The notes: generated from the letters alone by a model not told the origin. A DNA stretch of 64,000 nt from Phocoena phocoena (GCF_963924675.1 NC_089226.1:50237124-50301123); one strand, 5' to 3'. Counted from the stretch's first letter, positions 31,150-43,294 are shown. A program made the numbers and translations.

Positions 31150-34100
31150 TATATAGAATAGTTTGCATCTGCTAATCCCAAACTCCCAAACCTTCCCTCC
31201 CTCACACCCCCTCCCACTTGGCAAATGCAAGTCTGTTCTCTATATCTATGAGTCAGTTTTTGTTTCATAGATATGCTCATTTATGTCATATTTTAGATTC
31301 CACATATAAGTGCTATCATATGGTATTTGTCTTTCTCTTTCTAACTTACTTAGCGTAGTATGATAATCTCTAGATCCATCCATGTTGCTGCAAATAGCAT
31401 TATTTCATTCTTTTTAATGGCTGAGTAATATTCCATTGTATATATGTGCCACATCTTCTTTAGCCATTCATCTGTTGATGGACACTTAGGTTGCTTCCAT
31501 GTCCTGGCTATTGTAAATAGTGCTGCAATGAATATTTTGGTACATGACTGTTTTTGAATTATGGTTTTCTCAGGGTATATGCCCAGTAGTGGGATTGCTC
31601 GGTCATATGGTAATTCTATTTTAAGTTTTTTAAGGAACCTCCATACTGTTCTCCATAGTGGCTATATCAATTTACATTCCCAGAGGAATGTACAGAGTGC
31701 CAGAGGGTTCTCTTTTCTCCACATCCTCTCCAGCACTTATTGTTTGTAGATTTTTTGATGATGGCCATTCTGACTGGTGTGAGGTGATACATCATTGTAG
31801 TTTTGATTTGCATTTCTCTAATGATTAGTGATGTTGAGCATACTTTCATGTGTTTGTTGGCAATCTGTATATCTTCTTTGGAGAAATGTCTAGTTAGGTC
31901 TTCCACCCATTTTTGGATTGGGTTGTTTGTTTTTATGATATTGATTTTGTCTGCAAATATTTTGTATCATTCTGAGGGTTGTCTTTTCGTCTTGTTTATG
32001 TTTTCCTTTGCTGTGCAAAACCTTTGAAGTTTCATTAGGTTCCATTTGTTTATTTTTGTTTTTATTTCCATTTCTCTAGGAGGTGTGTCAAAAAAGGATC
32101 TTGCTGTGATTTATGTCATAGGGTGTTCTGCCTATGTTTTCCTCTAAGAGTTTTATACTGTCTGGCCTTACATTTAGGTCTTTAATCCATTTTGAGTTTA
32201 TTTTTGTGTATGGTGTTAGGGAGTGTTCTAATTTCATTCTTTTACATGTAGCTGTCCAGTTTTCCCAGCACCACTTATTGAAGAGGCTGTCTTTTGTATA
32301 GTCTTGCCTTATTTATCAAAGATAAGGTGACCATATGTGCGTGGGTGTATTGGGTTTATCTCTGAGCTTTCTATCCAGTTCCATTGATCTATATTTCTGT
32401 TTTTGTGCCAGTACCATACTGTCTTGATTATTGTAGCTTTGTAGTATAGTCTGAAGTCAGGGGGCCTGATTCCTCCAGCTCTGTTTTTCTTTCTCAAGAT
32501 TGCTTTGGCTCTTCAGGGTATTTTGTGTTTCCATACAAATTGTGAAAATTGTTTCCTAGTTCTGTGAAAAATTTCATTGGTTGTTTGATAGGGATTGCAT
32601 TGCATCTGTAAATTGCTTTGGGTAGTAGAGTCATTTTCACAATGTTGATTATTCCAATCCAAGAACATGGTATGTCTCTCCATCTGTTTGTATCATGTTT
32701 AATTTCTTTCATCAGTGTCTTTTAGTTTTCTGCACACAGGTCTTTTGTCTCCTTACGTAGGTTTATTACTAGGTATTTTATTCTTTTTGTTGCAGTGGTA
32801 AATGGGAGTGTTTCCTTAATTTCTCTTCCAGATTTTTCATCCTTAGTGTATAGGAATGCAAGAGATTTCTGTGCATTAATTTTGTATCCTGCTACTTTAC
32901 TAAATTCATTGATTAGCTCTAGTAGTTTTCTGATAGCATCTTTACAATTTTCTAAGTATAGTATCATGTCATCTGCAAACAGTGACAGTTTTACTTCTTT
33001 TCCAATTTAGATTCCTTTTATTTCTTTTGCTTCTCTGATTGCTGTGGCTAAAACTTCCAAAACTATGTTGAATAATAGTGGTGAGACTGGGCAACCTTGT
33101 CTTGTTCCTGATCTTAGTGGAAATGCTTTCAGTTTTTCACCATTGAGAATGATGCTTCCTGTGGGTTTGTCATATATGGCCTTTATTATGTTGAGGTAAG
33201 TTCCCTCTATGCCTACTTTCTGGAGGGTTTTTATCATAAGTGGGTGTTGAATTTTGTTGAATGCTTTCTCTGCATCTGTTGAGATGATCAAATGGTTTTT
33301 ATCCTTCAATTTGTTAATATGGTGTATCACACTGATTGATTTGCATATATTGAAGAATCCTTACATTCCTGGGATAAACCCCACTTGATTATGGTGTATG
33401 ATCCTTTTAATGTGCTGTTGGATTCTGTTTGCTAGTATTTTGTTGAGGATTTTTGCATCTATGTTCATCAGTGATATTGGCCTGTAGTTTTCTTTCTTTG
33501 TGACATATTTCTCTGGTTTTGGTATCAGGGTGATGGTGGCCTCGTTGAATGAGTTTGGGAGTGCTCCTCCCTCTGCTATATTTTGGAACAGTTTGAGAAG
33601 GATAGGTGTTAGCTTTTCTCTAAATGTTTGATAGAATACTCCTGTGAAGCCATCTGGTCCTGGGCTTTTGTTTGTTGGAAGATTTTTAATCACAGTTTCA
33701 ATTTCAGTGCTTGTGATTGGTCTGTTTATATTTTCTATTTCTTCCTGGTTCAGTCTCGGAAGGTTGTGCTTTTCTAAGGATGCGCCCATTTCTTCCAGGT
33801 TGTCCATTTTATTGGCATAGAGTTGCTTTTAGTAATCTCTCATGATCTTTTGTATTTCTGCAGTGTCAGTTGTTACTTCTCCTTTCAATTCTGTTGATTT
33901 GAGTCTTTTCCCTTCTTTTCTTGATGAGTCCGGCTAATGGTTTATCAATTTTATCTTCTTAAAGAACCAGCTTTTAGTTTTGTTGAATTTTGCTATTGTT
34001 TCCTTCATTTCTTTTTCATTTATTTCTGATCTGATTTTTATGATTTCTTTCCTTCTGCTAACTTTGGGGTTTTTTTGTTCTTCTTTCTGCAGTTGCTTTA

Positions 34101-34950
34101 AGTGTAAGGTTAGGTTGTTTATTTGAGACTTTTTTGTTTCTTGAGGTAGGATTGTATTGCTATAAACTTCCCTCTTAGAACTGCTTCTGCTGCATCCCAT
34201 AGGTTTGGGGCCGTCGTGTTTTCATTGTCATTTGTTTCTAGGTATTTTTTTATTTCCTCTTTGATTTCTTCAGTGATCTCTTACTTATTTAATAGTGTAT
34301 TGTTTAGCCTCCGTGTGTTTGTATTTTTTTCAGTTTTTTTCCTGTAATTGATATCTAGTCTCATAGCGTTGTGGTTGGAAAAGATACTTGATATTATTTC
34401 AATTTTCTTACATTTACCAAGGCTTGATTTGTGACCCAAGATATGATTCATCCTGGAGAATGTTCCATGAGCACTTGAGAAGAAAGTGTATTCTGTTGTT
34501 TTTGGATGGAATGTCCTATAAATACCAATTAACTCCATCTTGTTTAATGTGTCATTTAAAGCTTGTGTTTCCTTATATATTTTCATTTTGGATGATCTGT
34601 CCATTGGTGAAAGTGGGGTGAAAGTCCCATACTATGATTGTGTTACTATCGATTTCCCCTTTTATGGCTGTTAGCATTTGCCTTATGTATTGAGGTGCTC
34701 CTATGTTGTGTGCATAGGCATTTACAATTGCTATATCTTCTTCTTGGATTCATCCCTTGATCATTATGTGGTGTCCTCCTTTGTCTCTTGTAGTAGTCTT
34801 TATTTCAAAGTCTATTTTGTGTAATATGAGAATATTTTTTTCCATCCCCTCACTTTCAGTCTGTATGTGTCCCTAGGTCTGAAGTGAGTTTCTTGTAGAC
34901 AGCATATATACAGGTCTTGTTTTTATATCCATTCAGCCAGTCTGTGTGTT
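31150..34950 (-). pseudogene. L1-C ORF2 remnant (endonuclease / reverse transcriptase)
   Basis: The frame shifts repeatedly but the domains are readable in order. Endonuclease at 34281-34604 has 'IYRTFHPKTTEYTFFSSAHG' followed by SRMNHILGHK, where the usual Asp-His pair reads Asn-His. Reverse transcriptase at 33361-33807 has '[15 protein letters not shown]' and '[20 protein letters not shown]'. 33007-33330 has '[14 protein letters not shown]' and '[20 protein letters not shown]'. The FADD active-site tetrad is encoded at 32968-32979. No intact protein can be made. Confidence 0.92.
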
Positions 34951-35079
34951 TTCGTTGGAGCATTTAATCCATTTATATTTAAGGTAATTATCAATTTTGT
35001 ATGTTCCTATTACCATTTTCTTAATTGTTTTGGGTTTGTTTTTATAGGGCTTTTCTTCTCTTGTGTTTCCTGCCTAGAG

Positions 35080-36182
35080 AAGTTCTTTTAGCATTTGTTG
35101 TAAAGCTGGTTTTGTGGTGCTGAAATCTCTTAGCTTTTGCTTGTCTGTAAAAATTTTAATTTCTCTGTCAAATCTGAATGAAACCCTTGCTGGGTAGAGT
35201 AATCTTGGTTGTAGGTTTTCCCTTTCATCACTTTAAATATGTCCTGCCACACCCTTCTGGCTTGCAGAGTTTCTGCTGAGAATTCAACTGTCAACCTTAT
35301 GGGGATTTCCTTGTATGTTATTTGTTGCTTTTCCTTTGCTGCTTTTAATATTTTTTCTTTTATTTAATTTTTAATAGTTTGATTAATATGTGTCTTGGCA
35401 TGTTTCTCCTTGGATTTATCCTGTATGGGACTCTCTGCTCTCCGTGGACTTGATTGACTAATTCCTTTCCCATATTAGGGAAGTTTTCAACTATAATCTC
35501 TTCAAATATTTTCTCAGTCTCTTTCTTTTTCTCTTCTTCTTCTGGACCCCTATAATTTTAACGTTGGTGCATTTAATGTTGTCCCAGCGGTCTCTGAGAC
35601 TGTCCTCAATTCTTTTCATTCCTTTTTCTTTATTCTTCTCTGTGGTAGTTACTTCCACTATTTTATCTTCCAGGTCACTTATCCATCTTTTGCCTTAGTT
35701 ATTGTGATATTGATTCCTTCTAGAGAATTTTAAATTTCATTTATCATGCTGCTCATCAGTGTCTGTTTGCTCTTTAGTTCTTATGGGTCCTTGTTAAACA
35801 TTTCTTGTATTTTCTCCATTCTATTTCCAAGATTTTGGATCATCTTTCCTATCATTACTCTGAATACTTTTTCAGGTAGACTGCCTATTTCCTCTTCATT
35901 TGTTTGGTCTGGTGGGTTTCTTTTTTTTTTTGCAGTACACGGGCCTCCCACTGCTGAGGCCTGTCCCGTTGCGGAGCACAGGCTCTGGATGCGCAGACCC
36001 AGTGGCCATGGCTCACGGGCCCAGCCACTCCGTGGCACATGGGATCCTCCTGGACCAGGGCACGAACCCATGCCCCCTGCATCGGCAGGCGGACCCCGAA
36101 CCACTGAGCCACCAGGGAAGCCCTGGTCTGGTGGGTTTTTACTTTGCTCCTTCATCTGCTGCATATTTCTCTGTCTTCTCAT
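35080..36182 (-). pseudogene. L1-C ORF1 remnant, split by a CHR SINE
   Basis: It begins MRRQRNMQQMKEQSKNPPDQ at 36182 and is cut almost at once by the SINE (35920-36123). ORF1 text resumes with 'TNEEEIGSLPEKVFRVMI'. Later parts are shifted in frame. Confidence 0.88.
35905..36138 (-). mobile_element. CHR SINE nested in L1-C ORF1
   Basis: The perfect 15-bp duplication TGGTCTGGTGGGTTT (35905-35919 and 36124-36138) flanks a complete element. Its CpG sites are more decayed than those of the copy at 24.6 kb. Confidence 0.97.
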
Positions 36183-36238
36183 TTTGCTTAACTTACTGTG
36201 TTTGGGGTCTCCTTTTCACAGGCTGCAGGTTCGTAGTT

Positions 36239-36388
36239 CCCATTGTTTTTTTGTTTTTTTTTTTTACATCTTTATTGGGGTATAATTGTTTTACAATGGT
36301 GTGTTAGTTTCTGCTTTATAACAAAGTGAATCAGTTATACATATACATATGTTCCCATATCTCTTCCCTCTTGCGCCCATTGTTTTTT
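36239..36388 (-). mobile_element. 123-bp L1 3' fragment nested in L1-C 5' UTR
   Basis: CCCATTGTTTTTT flanks the insert on both sides (from 36239 and from 36376). The insert has a T-rich end followed by 'ACATCTTTATTGGGGTATAA' and stops after 'CTCTTCCCTCTTGCG'. Its sequence matches the left part of the copies at 15171 and 50142, so it is a very short 5'-truncated insertion of the same L1 family. Confidence 0.95.
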
Positions 36389-36998
36389 GTATCTGCCCCC
36401 AGTGGTAAAGTTGGTTCCGTGGGTTGTGTAGGCTTCCTGATGGAGGGGACTGGTGCCTGTGTTCTGGTGGATGAGGCTGGATCTTATCTTTTTGGTGGAC
36501 AGGACCACATCTGGTGGTGTGTTTTGGGGTGTCTGTGAACTTATTATGATTTTAGGCAGCCGCTCTGCTAATGGGTGGGGTTGTGTTCTTGTCTTGGTAG
36601 CTGTTTGGCATGGGGTGTCCAGCCCTGGAGACCTGGTTGCTGGTTGTTGAGTGGAGCTGGGTCTTAGTGTTGAGATAGAGATCTCTGGGAGAACTCTTAC
36701 TGATTGATATTACTTTGGGCCAGGAGGTCTCTGGTGGTCCAATGTCCTGAACTCTGCTCTCCCACCTCAGAGGCTCAGGACTGACACCTGGCCACAGCAC
36801 CAAGACCCTGTCAGCCACACAGCCAGGTACGTGGGAATTTTCTTGCCTTTTGGGAAGTCTGAGGTCTTCTGCCAGTGTTCAGTAGGTGCTCTGTAGGAGT
36901 TGTTCCACATGTAGATGTATTTTTGATGTATTTGTGGGGAGGAAGGTGATCTCCGTGTCTTACTCCTCCACCATCTTGAAGATCCTCTCTCCCCCATG

Positions 36999-37952
36999 TT
37001 GTTTTGACAGAAACAATTCTGTTCTGGACTCTATTTCAATGAGCTTTTAATCTCTTAATTAGGTCACTTTTCTGGATTATCCAAGTATATGTTCCGGGAT
37101 AAAATATTTTACAAGATTTTCTTTTAATGGATCCCACTGGAATCTAACAGAAGCCTAATTAGTCCCCTTAATTGGTATGTTCTCTACGAGGAGGCTCAAG
37201 CTGACTGCTGCTCTTAGAGTCTCCTTACTCTGCTAAGAGCTTCAGCCCCTGGTTTTGGCAGTTATTATTTACCCAGACAGATGGTAGATGGTCCATCACC
37301 CCAGCAGCTTGTCCACCTAGAAGAGGACAAATGGATGCTCAGCTTGAGAATGCTGATTATCTCTCCAGAAAGTAGCTTTATGTATTAAACAAGTTTTGTT
37401 TCCAATTTTGTAAGCACCACGAAATAACTCTGGGTCACTCAGGCAAAGCTTAATTTGCATAAAAGTGTGTTATCAGTCGGATTCCTCTGATACTTGGTTT
37501 GTACACTCTTTTCATTGTTTCAGGCCCAGTTCATATACCAGCCCCATTTCAAGTCATCCTTGACCTCCAGTAAAAGGGGTAACATGGTGTCTTGGAAAGA
37601 CTGAGTGTTTTGAGGTGACACTTAAATTTGTATCTTACTTCTACAAATAGTTAGCTTTGTGAAGTTGTGCAAATTCCTTAATTTTTCTAATCTCAGTCTC
37701 CCAAGCTATACAAAGAAGATAAAATATACTCAGTGATGTTATTGTGAGGATAAACTCTGATGCACAGGACAATAAATATTGAGCAGAAAATATCATCATT
37801 TCTTCATCTCTGCTAAGTGTATGACATATATCCCTACTTAGCATTTACTGCATTCTGCCTTATACTATAGTCAGTTTTAAACTTAGTATGTGTAGGTTAG
37901 GTTCTGGTAACAAAAAGCTCCATGCATGTGATAGTTCAACGTAATAAAAGTT
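36999..37952. other. Intergenic with MIR at about 37575-37790
   Basis: A sense MIR is suggested by 'GTTAGCTTTGTGAAGTTGTG', 'CTAATCTCAGTCTCCCAAGC' and 'TTATTGTGAGGATAAACTC'. The remaining sequence is unassigned. Confidence 0.55.
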
Positions 37953-38330
37953 ATTTCCTTTTTTACTGAAGTATAGTTGATTCACAATGTTAATTCTATG
38001 GTACACCAAAATGATTCAGTTATACATGTATATACATTCTTTATTATATTCTTTTCCATTATGGTTTATCACAAGACATTGAATATAGTTCCCTGTGCTA
38101 TACAGCAGGACTTTGTTGTTTATCCATTCTATATATAATAGTTTGCATCTGCTAATCCCAAACTCCCAATCCTTTCCTCCCCTCCCCTCCTTCCTCCTTG
38201 GCAACCACAAGCCTGTTCTCTATGTCTGTGAGTCTGTTTCTGTTTTGTAGATAAGTTCATTTGTGTCATAATTTAAATTCCACATGTAAGTGATCTCGTA
38301 TGGTACTTCTCTTTCTCTTTCTGACTTATA
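37953..38330 (-). mobile_element. 5'-truncated L1 3' end
   Basis: Reverse L1 tail: 'TGAAGTATAGTTGATTCACA', 'TTTTCCATTATGGTTTATCA', 'CTCTATGTCTGTGAGTCTG', ending near 'TTTCTGACTTATAG'. A loosely matching AAGTTATTTC / AAGTTTATTTC pair flanks it and may be a decayed target duplication. Confidence 0.92.
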
Positions 38331-38584
38331 GAAGTTTATTTCTTGTTCTTTTAACAGTTCAGGGGTCCATGAAAGGGGATCTGTGCTATGCAACGGAAGA
38401 ATATATGGCTGAGAAAATTTGAATTATTTGTTGCATGAAAGTTTATTCATTAAATAAAGGAACATTAGGCAAATGCCAAATTAAGGGTGTTATTTTCCCA
38501 CTCAGCCTTTTCTTTCAGATGATCTCAAGGTAGCTACCCTCATATTGAAAGAGAGAGAGAGAAGCATGGGGACTGGCAAGAAAA
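38331..38584. other. Spacer between oppositely oriented L1 ends
   Basis: About 250 bp of unassigned sequence with a short GA run near 38550. Confidence 0.4.
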
Positions 38585-38945
38585 GAAAACAGACTTTATG
38601 TCACTTATATGTGGAACCCAAAAAATGCAACAAACTAATGAATATAACTAAAAAAGAAACAGACTCACAGATACAGAGGCCAGCCTAGTGCTTACCAGTG
38701 GGGAGAGGGAAGGCAGGGCAGCATAGGGAGATTAAGAGGTACAAACTACTATGTATAAAATAAGCTACAAGGATATATTGTACAACACAGGGAATATAGC
38801 CAATATTTTATAATAGCTATAAATGGAATATAACCTTTAAACATTGTGAATCACTATACTGTACACGTGTAACTTATATAATATTGTACATCAACTATAC
38901 TTCAATAAAAAATCAAACCAAACCAAAACAAAACAAAAACAGCTT
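38585..38945 (+). mobile_element. 5'-truncated L1 3' end, sense orientation
   Basis: 'GTCACTTATATGTGGAACCC', 'CTCACAGATACAGAGGCCAG', 'CAAGGATATATTGTACAACA' and 'CATCAACTATACTTCAATAA' are the L1 tail in forward orientation, followed by an A-rich 'AAACCAAAACAAAACAAAAA' end. It is one of very few + strand L1 pieces in the window. Confidence 0.92.
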
Positions 38946-39034
38946 CCAGAACCATGTGTAGGAAAGAAATTAGGTTGTGGTACCTGGCACATGAAAATGA
39001 CTGAAAGCAAATTATATCCAGCCCTGTAGGTTAT

Positions 39035-39480
39035 ATTCCTGTCTCTTGCTAGAATGCAAGTTTTTTAAGAGCAGCAATTTTGCTTAATATTCTCTTCCTT
39101 CATCTCCTTTTACAATACCTGACACTGTAAATGCTGAATTGAAGTTTGTTGAGGCTCTTGGATCTTTTGAATGAGGGATATATCAGTATTGGAGACCTAA
39201 ATGCCAATGTTTGGATACCACACAGGCATTTTTGGTGCCTATGATATCTTAGGACCTAGGCTAAGTGCTGGGGACACTCTGGAAGCAAAGCAGATGTGGT
39301 CCCACCCTGCCCTCTTGCAGCTGTCAGCCTATGGGGGACACGCATTTATCTAATGATCACAGACTTATTTAACATCACACTCTAATAAATGCTAAGAATG
39401 TTACTTAAAACTGAAAAGAGGGGTGAATGGCTGAATTTCAGGTATCACAAAAAGCTAGTGTGAAAGGGACTGAGCAGCAA
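39035..39480. mobile_element. L2 relics in both orientations
   Basis: About 39035-39180 is an L2 (+) tail ('TTGCTAGAATGCAAGTTTTT', 'ACAATACCTGACACTG'). About 39225-39480 is L2-like in reverse ('GCTAAGTGCTGGGGACAC', 'CCTGCCCTCTTGCAGCTG'). Confidence 0.6.
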
Positions 39481-39589
39481 ACTGAAGTTTTGGGGATCTA
39501 TTGAATCACTCCCAGGTAGGCAGCTTCTCCTGCTACACGATACCTAGCCTGCAAATGTTTAGCCAAATGGTGTTGCCGCCAGGACCCAC

Positions 39590-40100
39590 TTTTGGAGTCA
39601 GGTAGATTGCAATTCAAATTCCGGTTCTGCACTTATTAGCTGAGTCACATTGGGTAAGTTACTTAGCCTCTCTGTGACTCAATTTCAAATGATTAAGTGG
39701 GATTGATGATGATGATGATGAAGATGAGAACAAAGATTTTTCGAGGCCTCACTGTATGCTTGGCAACATCCTGAATATATTAACTCCTTTAATGAGTGTT
39801 GTGAGGATTAAATGAGCTAATATATTTAAAGTTTGTAGCACCAGAGCTTCCCTGGTGGTGCAGTGGTTGAGAGTCCGCCTGCCGATGCAGGGGACATGGG
39901 TTCGTGCCCTGGTCCGGAAAGATCCCACATGCCGCGGAGTGGCTGGGCCCGTGAGCCATGGCCACTGAGCCTGCGTGTCCAGAGCCTGCACTCCGCAATG
40001 GGAGGGGCCACAACAGTGAGAGGCCCGTGTACCACAAAAAAAAAAAAAAAAAAAAAAGTTTGTAGCACCATTGATGGCACAAAGCAGGAATCTAAAAACA
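39590..40100 (+). mobile_element. MIR SINE interrupted by a CHR SINE
   Basis: 'TTTTGGAGTCAGGTAGATTG', 'TTAGCTGAGTCACATTGGG', 'CTTAGCCTCTCTGTGACTC' and 'GTTGTGAGGATTAAATGAG' mark the MIR, which continues after the SINE with 'GATGGCACAAAGCAGG'. A (GAT)n run at about 39706-39725 sits inside it. Confidence 0.75.
39830..40070 (+). mobile_element. CHR SINE with 14-bp target duplication
   Basis: AGTTTGTAGCACCA (39830-39843 and 40057-40070) is perfect. The element of 213 bp is complete and ends in an A tract of about 20. Confidence 0.97.
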
Positions 40101-40336
40101 GTGTCCATCAACAGTAGTACCAAAGGTGGGGCTGTCGGGTACCTGCTGCATGTATAAGCAATAAGGAGAGGATTTATAAACAGTAACAGAGCTGTCTGGA
40201 AATGGGTTTGCTTTTTATTGTCATCATAAACTAGCAATTCTAAACAATGTCACTTACAAAATACTGGTCCCTGGAAGAAAAGAAAAAAAAAAAAACCCTT
40301 TGCTGTGGATACTGTGGAGGTTGAATAATTTCAATA

Positions 40337-40362
40337 TGCACACACACACACACACACACACA
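40337..40362. repeat. (CA)n microsatellite
   Basis: About 13 CA units immediately before the L1 tail that follows. This is probably a polymorphic marker. Confidence 0.96.
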
Positions 40363-41452
40363 TATTTTTAGTGAAGTATAGTTGATTTGCAATATTGTGT
40401 TAGTTTCAGGCTTATAGCACAGTGATTCACTTATGTATATATACATTTTTTAAAGATTGTTTTCCACTATAGGTTATTACAAGATATTGAAGATAGTTCC
40501 CTGTGCTATATAGGGAATCCTCATTGCTTATCTATTTTATGTATAGTAGTTTGTATCTGTTAACCCCATACTCCTAATTTACTCCCACCCCACCTCCCTT
40601 TCCCCTATGGTAACAATAAATTTGTTTTCTATGTCTGTGAGCCTGTTTCTGTTTTGTATATAGATTCATTTGTATTATTTTTTAGATTCCACATATAAGT
40701 AATAACAGGCAGTATTTTTCTTTCTCTGTTTGCCTTACTTCACTTAATATGATAATCTCTAGGTCCACCCATGTTGCTGCAAATGACAATATTTCATTCT
40801 TTTTTTTTAACGGCTGAGTAATATTCCATTGTATATATGTACTACACCTTCTTAAACCAATCATCTGTTGATGGGCACTTGGGTTGTTTCCATGTCTTGG
40901 CTATTGTAAATTGTGCTGCTGTGAACATTGGGGTACATGTGTCTTTTTCGAATTAGAGTTTTCTTCTTTTCTGGATATATGCCCAGGAGTGGGATTATAG
41001 GATACTATGGTAGCTCTATTTTTAGTTTTTTAAGGAATCTCCCTACTGTTCTCCATAGTAGCTGCACCAATTTACATTCCCACCAATAGTGTAGGAGGGA
41101 CCCCTTACCGCTACACCCTCTCTAGAATTTATTATTTGTATACTTTTTGATGATGGCCATTCTGACAGGTGTGAGGTGATGCGTCATGGTGATTTTGATT
41201 TGCATTTCTCTAATAATTAGAGAAGTTGAGCATCTTTTCATGTGCCTGTTAGCCATCTGTATGTCTTCCTTGGAAAAATATCTATTTAAGTCTTCTGCCC
41301 ATTTTTTGATTGGGCTTTTTCTTTTTTGATATTGAGTTGTATGAACTATTTGTATATTTTTGATATTAACCCCTCTCGGTTGCACTGTTTGCAAATATTT
41401 TCTCCCAGTCTGTTGGTTGTCTTTTCATTTTGCTGATGGTTTCCTTTGCTGT
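40363..41452 (-). mobile_element. 5'-truncated L1, 3' UTR and ORF2 C-terminus
   Basis: Runs from 'AGTGAAGTATAGTTGATTTG' to 'GGTTTCCTTTGCTGTA'. The ORF2 C-terminal frame is readable at 41122-41394 ('[20 protein letters not shown]'). TATGCACACA-like text occurs at both edges, but the adjacent CA repeat makes a target duplication hard to judge. Confidence 0.92.
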
Positions 41453-42630
41453 ATGCACACATATATTTATGCTCCATCTAGTATACTTTTGTTATTTATC
41501 TTTTATTTAAAATTGTAATTTACATGGAAGTTAATTCAGAGACTTCCCAGTTATTCAGTCAGCTCCTAACACATGTGGACTCAGTTACAGGTGTGAGTTT
41601 GGAAAGTAATTCATAATGATGTGAAATTGTTCCAGCCCGTTTTGGGCAGAGTTCCCTGTGGTCCTACATATTTCTGCACTTAAGCAAGTAGACTAAAAAT
41701 AGAAAACAGATAGCACAGTGTTTGTAAAATGAAGAAACAGAACTTGAGTTACTTCATTTCTTTCCTTCTCTGTGCAAATCATTCTTGGAATATCGTGGGG
41801 TTCACTTTACTGGGAACTTTTCTTCATGAATTTACCTCCCTCTTCTTTAAAAAGAAAGTGAAGTAATTATATTATCCTCCTTTTCTACTTTAATATTTAT
41901 GTCAGTTTAAAATTTTTTACTGTCATGAATATACACACGTATATATGGTGCAAAATTTTTTTCACTGCTTGCATTCCTTGTCTGATCATCCTGATTATTT
42001 GTTTTCTTTCATAATTATTACTAAAAATGAAGTTATTTTATGGAGGAGGGAGGTGTTAAAAGATGATCCTCATCAGATGTCACATATGCTGGCTGTGGAC
42101 CGTTAATACTATTCTCTTCCCTATTCTTATTTCTTAGATCAGTTAAGAGACGCTTCACCATCTTGGGTTGCAGAAACCTGTCAATAAAATACTATTGTTT
42201 GGGAAACTGCTTCGGGTTTGCCTTAGAAGGAGGTTGAGCTGGGGGGTGAGTGACGACTCACTGGCTTTCCCAAGACCACAGAAGAGATTCCTGACACTCA
42301 GGCAATTAGTGGCTGAGGGGAGGACCGTTCGTTCTAAAAGCATCAATCACAGAGGTGGAGGGATATGATGAAAAGACACAGAGGCCTATAAACCTGGCAC
42401 CCGAGGCAAAGGAAGCTGGTATTCAAGGAATCAAAGTGCGGGAGTGACAGGGAGCAACTCTCAAGGTTGCTGGGGTCTAGGTAGCACCTGACATGGCATT
42501 CTGGACAGAATCTTTGGTGAGGGAGCACGCACTGCCTCTTCCAAATTCACGGTAGGTTAACCGTCTTGACTGACAGATTCAAACACGTGATGGTGGTGGG
42601 CTGTGCTGTACCATCCACTGTGCAAGTTTT
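41453..42630. other. Intergenic, no recognised element
   Basis: Mostly unassigned. Weak antisense-MIR text appears near 42260-42320 ('CTTTCCCAAGACCACAGAAG'). Confidence 0.45.
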
Positions 42631-42659
42631 CAGTGAACAGCTACTATTCCGCTTCAGCT

Positions 42660-42960
42660 TCATTCCCTGTAGCATTTATTGAGTGCCTATGATGTGCAGG
42701 CACTCTCCTGTGAAAGCAGGGCTTTCACATTCACTCTTTCAAGAACTTGTGTGGTGCTATTAAGAGACAGCAATGGGGGTGGTGAGTAAGGAGGCTGGTT
42801 TTGTTTTGTTTTTTTCACACTGCTTTAAAGTACTTATTTGTATTTACTCATATTCTTCACAATAACCCTTTAAGATTATTCTTATGCCCATTTTATAGAA
42901 GCAAAATGGACACATAGGGAGGTGAAGGAATTTAATCAGAACCACACGTTTTGATCACAG
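42660..42960 (-). mobile_element. MIR/L2 relics, antisense
   Basis: 'AGCATTTATTGAGTGCCTAT' begins one relic at about 42670. 'TCTTCACAATAACCCTTTAA' and 'GCCCATTTTATAGAAGC' mark an antisense MIR at about 42830-42960. Confidence 0.65.
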
Positions 42961-43294
42961 AAAAATCACGTCCTATGTGGCATTCCCAAAATGGAGTCAA
43001 ACTGAGCAATCTGATTCTGAATCTTGCACTCTTTCCTCTGGGACCCTAAAGTTCATGCTTTCTCAGCACTGTCACTTCTCAAAATAGCCCTTTGCTCTAA
43101 ATTGTTTCTCAAGCTCTCTTTCCAAGTGCTGCTTCCCACCTGCTCTCAAATACTCTCAGTTCTCTTCACTTCTAAAAAAATATTCTTTTGAATCCACCAC
43201 CTATATGTGGGCTGCCCTGTACTGCCCTCTTTCCTTCAAGTGTACAACTCACTGAAGATGTTCTTGTTACCTGCTATGTCTACCCTCCACCTAC
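42961..43294. other. Intergenic, no recognised element
   Basis: Pyrimidine-rich unassigned sequence preceding a SINE. Confidence 0.4.

Larger units (their letters stand above)
30974..36998 (-). mobile_element. Near-full-length L1 element, inactivated (L1-C)
   Basis: The minus-strand 5' end is recognisable at about 36998 by 'CTTACTCCTCCACCATCTTG', the usual L1 start in reverse. The 5' UTR, ORF1 (from 36182), ORF2 and 3' UTR follow down to about 30974. A CHR SINE (35920-36123) and a 123-bp L1 3' fragment (36253-36375) are inserted in it. Removing them leaves about 5.7 kb, so a few hundred bases are lost relative to an intact L1. It has the same orientation as L1-B, about 1.3 kb away. Confidence 0.93.
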
